Source: Mycoplasmatota bacterium (GTDB lineage Bacteria; Bacillota_I; Bacilli_A; Izemoplasmatales; Izemoplasmataceae). From it: 14,961 nucleotides of DNA. The number at the start of each line of letters is the position of its first letter. Position 1 is the stretch's first letter. The notes beneath the pieces were generated by a model. That model was given only the letters and a program-made list of their open reading frames with translations, had not been told where the DNA came from and did no database searches. The stretch covers positions 1 to 14,961 of the forward strand of contig JAFLJX010000032.1 in assembly GCA_022712785.1 (NCBI GenBank), in the 5' to 3' direction. Below are positions 8,066-14,306 of this stretch, in pieces. Made by a program: the position numbers and the translations under genes.

Positions 8066-8079
8066 AGTATTTAAATACT
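8066..8079. promoter_or_regulatory. 14-bp perfect palindrome just before the 8100 gene
   Basis: AGTATTTAAATACT is its own reverse complement and ends five bases before the ribosome binding site of the methyltransferase gene. It could be an operator for a dimeric repressor or a weak RNA hairpin near the start. In such AT-rich DNA chance is also possible. The region upstream (7901-8065) holds candidate -10 boxes such as TATAGT at 8045-8050, but no clear promoter pair. Confidence 0.4.
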
Positions 8080-8099
8080 GAAAAAAGGTGGTGCACATT

Positions 8100-8678
8100 A
8101 TGTATTCGATTTTATATTTGGTAATTGGTATTATTGGGTTTGCATTATTGCTAGTTTTTGATTTATTATCATTGCATAATAAAAACTATTCAAAATACTT
8201 CTTTGGTATTTGTGGATTTTTAATGATATTCGTTAGTAGTGTAATGATCATCATTAATTACAGCAACTTTTTAAAGATTGATAGTATTTTTAGATATATT
8301 GGATTAGGTGTAGCCATAGTTTCTTTAGCACTACTAATATATTCAGTATTCATTGAAGTTGGTAGAAAAACATACCAAGTAGAAAACGAACATGCGCTTG
8401 TAACATCAGGAACTTATGCACTTACTAGACATCCGGGGGTTTTATGGATGTTATTATTATATGTTTTTGGAGCAATATTCTTTCAAAATTTACTCGCAAT
8501 ATACGCAGCCTTGATTTGGACTTTTGTAAACATTATTTACGTTTCAATTCAGGAGCGTTTTATTTTCCATAAAATATTTGATAATTACGATAAATATCGA
8601 GAGTCTACTCCGATGATCTTACCGAACTTTGAAAGTATTGAAAAATTTATTACAACTAAAAATTGGAGGAGAACATGA
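8100..8678 (+). CDS. ICMT/PEMT-like integral membrane methyltransferase
   Basis: This 192-residue protein has four to five hydrophobic segments and the C-terminal signature of the isoprenylcysteine carboxyl methyltransferase / phospholipid methyltransferase group: SGTYALTRHPG (103-113), where RHP is the SAM-binding hallmark, then a long hydrophobic hairpin, Glu152 in QERF, and YDKYRESTPMILPN (163-176). It is predicted to methylate a carboxyl, amine or lipid group at the membrane using S-adenosylmethionine; the substrate is unknown. I place the start at the ATG at 8100 because AAAGGTGG (8084-8091) is then a well-spaced binding site; an upstream in-frame GTG at 8088 lies inside that site. The TGA stop overlaps the next start as ATGA, so it is coupled to the GH3 gene. 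Confidence 0.8.
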   Translation: MYSILYLVIGIIGFALLLVFDLLSLHNKNYSKYFFGICGFLMIFVSSVMIIINYSNFLKIDSIFRYIGLGVAIVSLALLIYSVFIEVGRKTYQVENEHALVTSGTYALTRHPGVLWMLLLYVFGAIFFQNLLAIYAALIWTFVNIIYVSIQERFIFHKIFDNYDKYRESTPMILPNFESIEKFITTKNWRRT

Positions 8679-10252
8679 AAAACTTACGAGAAATGTTGCT
8701 TGATGAGGATTATGATAAAATATGGAAAGCCTATTGTGGATTCCTAGATTTAACTCTTGAGGAATTTATGCAAATTCAAAAAAGATTGCTTCTTGAGCAA
8801 ATTGATTTGCTTAGTAAATCCAAACTTGGTAAAGAATTACTTGGACCAGGTAGAATCCAAACAATTGAAGACTTTAGAAATAAGGTGCCATTAACAAAAT
8901 ATGAAGCTTACGCTGATACACTCCTAAATAAGAGAAGTGAGGATTTACCAAGCGAACCACTACATTGGGTTCAAACAACTTGGAAAGGCGGAGACAAGCC
9001 TATTAAACTTGCTCCCTATTCAAAAGTAATGGTAGAAGAACATACAAAGATGTTTTTATCAAGTTTGATTCTTTCAACAAGTAAAAAAAGAGGACAGTTC
9101 ACATTAAGAAACTTTGATAAGTTCTTATACGGAATGGCACCTTTACCATATTTAACTGGCTTTGCACCTTATATTTTGAAGAACGAAGTTGATTTTAAGT
9201 ATTTACCGAGTACTGATCAAGCTGAAAAACTTAGCTTTAAAGAAAGAAATTTAGTTGGGTTCGATTTAGCCGTGAGAAAAGGGGCTGATTTGTTTTTTGG
9301 ATTATCAAGTGTTCTAGTTAAAATTGGTGAAGCATTTGAAAGTGGATCAAATAGTAAAAACAAACTAATTTGGCCATCAAATCCGAAACAAGCAATCAAA
9401 ATATTAAAAGCAGGATACAAAAAGAAAATTAAAAAGCAAAAATTACTGCCTAAAGACTTATTTGAATTTAAAGGAATAGTTTGTGGTGGTACAGATTCTG
9501 ATACATATAAATCCCAAATTGAGCATTACTTTGGGATAACTCCTCTAGAAATATTTGGAGGGACTGAATCAGCTGCTGTAGCAACAGAAACTTGGAGTCG
9601 AAATGGATTAACTTTTTTCCCTGATGTAAACTTCTTAGAGTTTATTCCTGAGGAAGAAATGAAAAAAGAATTAGAAAATGAAAAATATATACCAAAAACT
9701 ATATTGTTTGATGAGATACAACCAGGAAATATTTATGAACTTGTTATTACGAAACTTCGTGGGGGAGCTTTCGTAAGATATAGAATCGGTGATATTATGC
9801 GTTGTATCGGACTAGAAAATGTTGAAGATAAAATAGCATTACCACAAGTAAAATATATTGATAGAGTTAACAATATAATTGATCTATCTGGGTTCACAAG
9901 GATAACTAAACAATTAATTGGAGATTCAATCAAAATATCTGGATTACCTGTTGGTGGTTGGACTGCTTATAAAGAAATTGGGGAGACTAGTCCATATTTA
10001 AACTTAGTTATTGATGGAAAATTTGATATTGAAAAAGAAGAAGTACGAAATTCAATAAATAATCAAATGAAATTAATGGATTCAGATTATAACGATGTTC
10101 ACGCAATGTTGGGACATGAACCATTAAAATTAACAATTTTGAAGGAAGGGACTTTTAGGAAATTTAAAGAGTTATATAAAACTGATATAACCAAAATAAA
10201 TCCAAACGGGGAAGATGTACAAAAACTAATGCTATGTAGTGATACAAATTAA
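8675..10252 (+). CDS. GH3-family acyl-adenylating enzyme
   Basis: The 525-residue cytoplasmic protein resembles the GH3 (auxin-responsive) branch of the adenylate-forming superfamily, which activates carboxylic acids with ATP and often joins them to amino acids. Motif II is FGGTESAAVATETW (294-307) and motif III is RYRIGDIMRCIG (368-379). The first ATP motif is altered: at 100-111 the protein reads QTTWKGGDKPIK rather than a clear Ser-Ser-Gly-Thr-type loop, although the following APYS and EEH fit the family. A lysine-rich patch lies at 245-260. I chose ATG at 8675, after GGAGG (8665-8669), over a TTG at 8663 that overlaps the binding site. It overlaps the methyltransferase gene by four bases and precedes the c-di-GMP gene by 20. 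The substrate is unknown. Confidence 0.8.
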   Translation: MKNLREMLLDEDYDKIWKAYCGFLDLTLEEFMQIQKRLLLEQIDLLSKSKLGKELLGPGRIQTIEDFRNKVPLTKYEAYADTLLNKRSEDLPSEPLHWVQTTWKGGDKPIKLAPYSKVMVEEHTKMFLSSLILSTSKKRGQFTLRNFDKFLYGMAPLPYLTGFAPYILKNEVDFKYLPSTDQAEKLSFKERNLVGFDLAVRKGADLFFGLSSVLVKIGEAFESGSNSKNKLIWPSNPKQAIKILKAGYKKKIKKQKLLPKDLFEFKGIVCGGTDSDTYKSQIEHYFGITPLEIFGGTESAAVATETWSRNGLTFFPDVNFLEFIPEEEMKKELENEKYIPKTILFDEIQPGNIYELVITKLRGGAFVRYRIGDIMRCIGLENVEDKIALPQVKYIDRVNNIIDLSGFTRITKQLIGDSIKISGLPVGGWTAYKEIGETSPYLNLVIDGKFDIEKEEVRNSINNQMKLMDSDYNDVHAMLGHEPLKLTILKEGTFRKFKELYKTDITKINPNGEDVQKLMLCSDTN

Positions 10253-10272
10253 ATAATTAAAGAGGTGGCTTT

Positions 10273-12786
10273 ATGGTAGTACTTACACAATACACACTTA
10301 TACCTTTAATATCTTTAATACTGTATATTTTTATTTTAGTTATTTTGTTGACTTCTAATAAGAATAAACTTTCAAATGCCTTTGGTTGGTATATTATCGC
10401 AATGATTGTTTGGTCTTTGGGTTCTTTCTTAATGAAAACAGATATTCCACCAAGTTCATTATTTTGGCATAGAGTACTAATAATTGGGTTTGTAACTGTT
10501 CCCGTATTATTATTAAGATTCAGTTATATGATGTCAGAAAATTACACAAAAAAATGGGTAGTGTATATTGGATATGCAATGTCCGTTTTCTTATTAATTT
10601 TAGTATATACTGATAATTTTACTTCAAATGCTAGATTAGAAAATGGAGTATTCAAGTATGATCTTGAATATGGAGCATATGTTGCAGCTGTGATTCTAAC
10701 AGGATATAGTGTTCTAGCTTTACTAACAATGATGAATAAAGTAAGAAAAAAAGAAATGAGCATTAAAAAAGTAAGATTAGTTATAATTGGAATAACTTTT
10801 GTAGTAATTGGTGGAGCGTTAAATCTTAATACATTCTTAGGGCAGTATGGAATTGATATCTTATTTAATACATTGAACGCTGTCTTAATAACATATTCTA
10901 TATCTCGGAATAAATTTTTAGAAATCAATTTAGTAGTGAAAAGAGGATTATCATTTTCCTTTTATAATATAATATTATATGTAAGTTACGCAATAATTGG
11001 GATAAGTTCATATCAGATTTTATCCTCTTGGGGAGTAGAAAAAATAAGCTACATAATATTATATATGGCACCAATATTTTTATTATTAGAACCTCTTAGA
11101 AAAATAATTCATAAAGTTATTAATAAGCTATTTTATGGCTATGTAACAGATCAACAAAATATTTTGAAAGAGTTTAGTAGTATTATTAACTCTACAATAA
11201 GTTTAGATTTTATTACGGATTCGCTTGTTAAATCAATAGCTAAAGGATTAGATTCAAAGGATGTAACAATTCTTTTAAAAAATACAAATAAATATTATAT
11301 TGTTAATACTACAATTGAAAATGTAGATAAAGATATTCATATTATTAGATTCAGTCATCCAATAGTTACTTGGTTTAATAGTGGAAAGAAATTACTGTTA
11401 TCATCTCATATCCATAATGATGTTTTATTCAAGGGATTATGGGATCAAGAGAGAAAAGCAATTACTGCTTTGAATACAGAATTAGTTTCACCTATTATGT
11501 ATCAAGATGATTTATTAGGTATGATTATAATTTCAGGTAGAAATGATGATACACCTTATATATATAGTGAAATAGAGTTTTTAGAGACTTTAATTAATAA
11601 TGCAGCAGCAATCATAGAGAATGCAAAAACAATTGAAAGTATTAAAATTCAGTCAATAACAGATGAACTAACAAAACTTTATAATCATAGATATTTTCAT
11701 GACACTGCGAGTAAATGGCTAGATGACGAGACATATAAAACATTTAGTGTTGCAATGGTGGATATTGATCAATTTAAGATTTATAATGATTTATACGGAC
11801 ATTCAGCAGGAGATACTGCACTCAAGAAAATCGCGGAAATAATAAGTGAAATAACTAGTGATAGTGATTTATTAGTAAGATATGGTGGAGAAGAATTTCT
11901 AATTCTTTATCCTAATATCGTAGGGAAAGAAGCTTTAAATGAAATAGAAAAAATCAGAGTAAAAGTTGAAGAAGACTTCTTATTATCACGAGATATCAAA
12001 GAGTTTTTAACTGTTACTGTTGGAATATCGAGCTATCCAAAAGATGGTAAAACGCTTGAAGAGATTATTTCAAAATCCGATGAGGCAATGCATTATGGTA
12101 AAAAAATGGGTCGTAATAAAGCAATTGTTTATAGAGAAGATAACTCAATAGATAGAACAATTGATGATGAAGTAAATGAAAAAATAAGAGATGCTCATGT
12201 ATCAAGTATTTATGCTTTAGCGGCAACAATTGATGCTAAAGACCATTATACTTATGGTCATTCAAGTAACGTAGCTGCATTATCAGCCGCAATCGCAAAA
12301 GCAGCTAATTTTGAAGATGCTGATATTGAAATAGTTAGAAGTGCAGGGTTACTTCATGATATAGGTAAAGTTGGGATTCCTGAACATATCTTGTCTAAAC
12401 CAGGTGTATTAACTGATGATGAGATGGAAATCATGAAATCTCATGTTGTACAATCGATAAATATTATTAAACACATACCAAACTTACTTGAAACAGTACC
12501 TATAATTATAAGCCATCATGAAAGATACGATGGATATGGATATCCAAGAGGTATTGGTGGAGAAAAAATACCAGTTCTAGGTAGAGTTATTGCTATCGCA
12601 GATGCATTTGATGCCATGACTACAGATAGACCTTATAGAAAAGGATTATCTCTAGAACAGGCAGTTTACGAGCTTAATAAGCATAAGGGAACCCAGTTTG
12701 ATCCAGACCTTGTTGATATATTTGTTAATATTATTGATCAAGGTGTTTTATCTACTCCTACCCTCGAAAACAGACCATCTTTTTAG
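10273..12786 (+). CDS. Membrane sensor with GAF-like, GGDEF and HD-GYP domains (c-di-GMP turnover)
   Basis: This 837-residue protein is a predicted two-way c-di-GMP enzyme. Residues 1-275 hold about eight hydrophobic segments resembling the 7TM sensor of histidine kinases; 295-455 look like a GAF domain. The GGDEF domain (about 460-620) keeps DIDQFKIYND (497-506), YGHSAGD and the active-site variant GGEEF (538-542). The arginine expected in the inhibitory RxxD site before it is absent (SDSD, 530-533), so product feedback by that site is unlikely. The HD-GYP domain (about 640-820) keeps HDIGK (695-699), HHERYDGYGYP (748-758) and DAFDAMTTDRPYR, as in active phosphodiesterases. Synthesis and breakdown may be switched by the sensor. 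Start at ATG 10273 after AGAGGTGG. It is the last gene of its operon. Confidence 0.92.
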   Translation: MVVLTQYTLIPLISLILYIFILVILLTSNKNKLSNAFGWYIIAMIVWSLGSFLMKTDIPPSSLFWHRVLIIGFVTVPVLLLRFSYMMSENYTKKWVVYIGYAMSVFLLILVYTDNFTSNARLENGVFKYDLEYGAYVAAVILTGYSVLALLTMMNKVRKKEMSIKKVRLVIIGITFVVIGGALNLNTFLGQYGIDILFNTLNAVLITYSISRNKFLEINLVVKRGLSFSFYNIILYVSYAIIGISSYQILSSWGVEKISYIILYMAPIFLLLEPLRKIIHKVINKLFYGYVTDQQNILKEFSSIINSTISLDFITDSLVKSIAKGLDSKDVTILLKNTNKYYIVNTTIENVDKDIHIIRFSHPIVTWFNSGKKLLLSSHIHNDVLFKGLWDQERKAITALNTELVSPIMYQDDLLGMIIISGRNDDTPYIYSEIEFLETLINNAAAIIENAKTIESIKIQSITDELTKLYNHRYFHDTASKWLDDETYKTFSVAMVDIDQFKIYNDLYGHSAGDTALKKIAEIISEITSDSDLLVRYGGEEFLILYPNIVGKEALNEIEKIRVKVEEDFLLSRDIKEFLTVTVGISSYPKDGKTLEEIISKSDEAMHYGKKMGRNKAIVYREDNSIDRTIDDEVNEKIRDAHVSSIYALAATIDAKDHYTYGHSSNVAALSAAIAKAANFEDADIEIVRSAGLLHDIGKVGIPEHILSKPGVLTDDEMEIMKSHVVQSINIIKHIPNLLETVPIIISHHERYDGYGYPRGIGGEKIPVLGRVIAIADAFDAMTTDRPYRKGLSLEQAVYELNKHKGTQFDPDLVDIFVNIIDQGVLSTPTLENRPSF

Positions 12787-12802
12787 TTGGTTTGTTTTTT
12801 TT
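12768..12802 (+). terminator. Intrinsic terminator overlapping the stop of the GGDEF/HD-GYP gene
   Basis: AAACAGACCA (12768-12777) pairs with TGGTTTGTTT (12788-12797) with one G-U pair and a ten-base loop, followed by T's to 12802. The left arm is the last coding sequence and the TAG stop lies in the loop. Confidence 0.75.
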
Positions 12803-12837
12803 GGATAGGTATTTATATATAATTTTAGTATTTGTAG

Positions 12838-12843
12838 TATAAT
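12838..12843 (+). promoter_or_regulatory. -10 box for the GyrI-like gene
   Basis: A perfect TATAAT lies 20 bases before the ATG. No good -35 box is seen at the usual distance. The predicted transcription start near 12850 sits at the edge of the binding site AGGAG (12852-12856). Confidence 0.6.
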
Positions 12844-12863
12844 TAAGTAAAAGGAGTGATTAT

Positions 12864-13334
12864 ATGAAATATGAAGTAAAAGATATGAAGGAAAGATATT
12901 TTGCTGGTATTGAATATGAAGGTGGAATTGCTTTGTCTGAAACACATAAACTTCCTAAACTTTGGGAGAAATTTCTAAATGATGTTTTGGAAGAAATACC
13001 TTTAAGAAAAAAAGGTTTTCCTGTGATTGGTCTTGAATGTTACCCTCCTGATTTTATGGAAACTAAAGTTTTCGATTATTATACGCTAGTTGAGACAGAT
13101 GTGCTAATTGAAAAAAGTGAAAAGTATGTAACTAAAAAACTTCCAAAAGGGAAATACATCTGTTTTGAAGTAGGATTTGATACATTGAAAGACGATGTTC
13201 AAAAAGTATATAAATATATTAAGGAACATAATGTCAAAATCCATAAAGGATTTGATTTTGAAGAGTATTTGGACGGTCAAAAATATTATGAAAGTGGTGC
13301 AATTTTGAATTTTTCATTCTTGTTAGAAAACTAA
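12864..13334 (+). CDS. Stand-alone GyrI-like / effector-binding domain protein
   Basis: The 156-residue cytoplasmic protein looks like the GyrI-like ligand-binding domain found at the C-terminus of AraC/MerR regulators, here without a DNA-binding domain. Supporting features are the opening beta strand with YFAGIEYEGG (12-21), a helix with LPKLWEKF (30-37), GLECYPPDF (56-64), where other members often have Y/D-rich strands, LPKGKYICFEVGFDTL (93-108), which resembles the 'iPaGkYavf..rG' segment, and a helix VQKVYKYIKE. Such domains bind small cationic or hydrophobic molecules, and some relatives hydrolyse them. The gene overlaps the next by one base (TAATG), implying joint production. Family assignment is by pattern only; a distantly related SOUL/heme-binding-like fold is an alternative. 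Confidence 0.7.
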   Translation: MKYEVKDMKERYFAGIEYEGGIALSETHKLPKLWEKFLNDVLEEIPLRKKGFPVIGLECYPPDFMETKVFDYYTLVETDVLIEKSEKYVTKKLPKGKYICFEVGFDTLKDDVQKVYKYIKEHNVKIHKGFDFEEYLDGQKYYESGAILNFSFLLEN

Positions 13335-14230
13335 TGATAGAAAGTAATCATATTAGAGAAAATATCCTTCCTTTAATAAAAGAAGAAGGAAGAATGATTG
13401 ATTATTATTTAGTTAAAGGGTTACTAGAGAATACTGATAAAGATATCATTAATGAACTTAAAAAATTTCAAAATGAGGATTTTGGATTTGGAAATAGCTT
13501 AGAACCTGACATTAGAATGCCTGATTCAAGTATAGCTTGTACTAATGTTGCAGTTCATATTTTGGAACAACTAAAAGATCAAAGCTTAGCTGAAGACTTA
13601 AGAAAACAAATAGTTGCTTATTACGAGGATGTATATATTGAAGAGTTAGGTAGATGGAGAATGGTTAACTGGAATGTAAATAATCATCCAAGAGCAATTT
13701 GGTGGAATTACGAAGGTGTTGATTCATTTACCTATGGTAATCCAAATCCTGAAATAATTGGGTTTTTATATCAAAACATGATGTATCTGAGGAAATTAAA
13801 CGTAAATAAAGAAATTAACAAAGTAATAAAATATATAAATACAGATTTTAAAGATGAAGCTAGCATGCATTCAATTTTAAGTATGTTACATTTTTATAAT
13901 AAAATGGATAAAGATATAAAGTATTTAATAAAAGAAAAATTGCAATCAGCGGTCAACAAAGAGCTAGATGAGGTTAATGGTAAGTGGAACGAATATGGAT
14001 TAGAACCCTATAAAATTTCTATCATTGATAAAAAATTTTTAGATTCTAGAAGAGATGAGTATAATCAAAATCTTTTGTTTAATAAAGATAAAATCATGAA
14101 TGGGTTAATTAAACCAAATTGGAATTGGTATCAATTTGAAGATGTATTTAAAAAGTGTAAAAATGAATGGAATGGATATTTAACATTTAATGTTTTAAGA
14201 GCATTAAGAATATACAGGAGATTAAAATAA
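13334..14230 (+). CDS. Probable alpha/alpha-toroid (prenyltransferase/squalene-cyclase-like) protein
   Basis: This 298-residue protein resembles the toroid repeats of terpene cyclases and protein prenyltransferases. The best repeat is LKKFQNEDFGFGNSLEPD (42-59) followed by PDSSIACTNVAVHIL (63-77), a helix-turn-helix unit with the typical Gln and Phe-Gly core. Later weak repeats include GRWRMVNW (106-113), GKWNEYGLEP (216-225) and NEWNGYLTFNVLRAL (277-291). It has no signal peptide and no DxDD or CxH catalytic motif that I can see, so enzyme activity is unproven. It has no strong binding site of its own; translation probably restarts at the TAATG overlap with the GyrI-like gene. A ligand-binding or protein-scaffold role is equally possible. 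A terminator follows at once. Confidence 0.65.
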   Translation: MIESNHIRENILPLIKEEGRMIDYYLVKGLLENTDKDIINELKKFQNEDFGFGNSLEPDIRMPDSSIACTNVAVHILEQLKDQSLAEDLRKQIVAYYEDVYIEELGRWRMVNWNVNNHPRAIWWNYEGVDSFTYGNPNPEIIGFLYQNMMYLRKLNVNKEINKVIKYINTDFKDEASMHSILSMLHFYNKMDKDIKYLIKEKLQSAVNKELDEVNGKWNEYGLEPYKISIIDKKFLDSRRDEYNQNLLFNKDKIMNGLIKPNWNWYQFEDVFKKCKNEWNGYLTFNVLRALRIYRRLK

Positions 14231-14254
14231 GAGCCATTTTGCTCTTATTTTTTT
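14224..14254 (+). terminator. Intrinsic terminator after the toroid gene
   Basis: AAAATAAGAGC (14224-14234) pairs perfectly with GCTCTTATTTT (14241-14251) around a six-base loop, with T's following. The left arm contains the TAA stop codon at 14228-14230. Confidence 0.88.
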
Positions 14255-14283
14255 ATCAAAAAGAAAAGATATACTGACGAAAG

Positions 14284-14289
14284 TATAAT
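14284..14289 (+). promoter_or_regulatory. -10 box of the secreted-protein gene
   Basis: A perfect TATAAT lies 17 bases before the ATG, inside an odd palindrome AAGTAT-A-ATACTT (14281-14293). The -35 region is not convincing. The predicted start near 14296 falls on the ribosome binding site GAGGTGAT. Confidence 0.6.
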
Positions 14290-14306
14290 ACTTCTGAGGT
14301 GATTTA

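Noticed and set aside
8088..8099. GTG start for the methyltransferase gene, four codons upstream
   Set aside because: It lies within the AAAGGTGG ribosome binding site; the ATG at 8100 has correct spacing.
7811..8099. Riboswitch or small RNA in the largest gap between genes
   Set aside because: Beyond the buk promoter, cre and the short palindromes I see no stacked helices or known aptamer core; the rest is plain AT-rich sequence.
8663..8674. TTG start for the GH3 gene
   Set aside because: It overlaps the GGAGG binding site; ATG 8675 is well spaced and forms an ATGA overlap with the upstream stop.
10542..10928. 128-codon open frame on the minus strand
   Set aside because: It is a shadow of the GGDEF/HD-GYP membrane region, with no binding site and no coherent domain. 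Other long antisense frames in the window were dropped for the same reason.
8100..12786. Anti-phage defence system built on c-di-GMP or related nucleotides
   Set aside because: The GGDEF and HD-GYP motifs are those of housekeeping c-di-GMP turnover, and no effector, nuclease or pore protein is adjacent.
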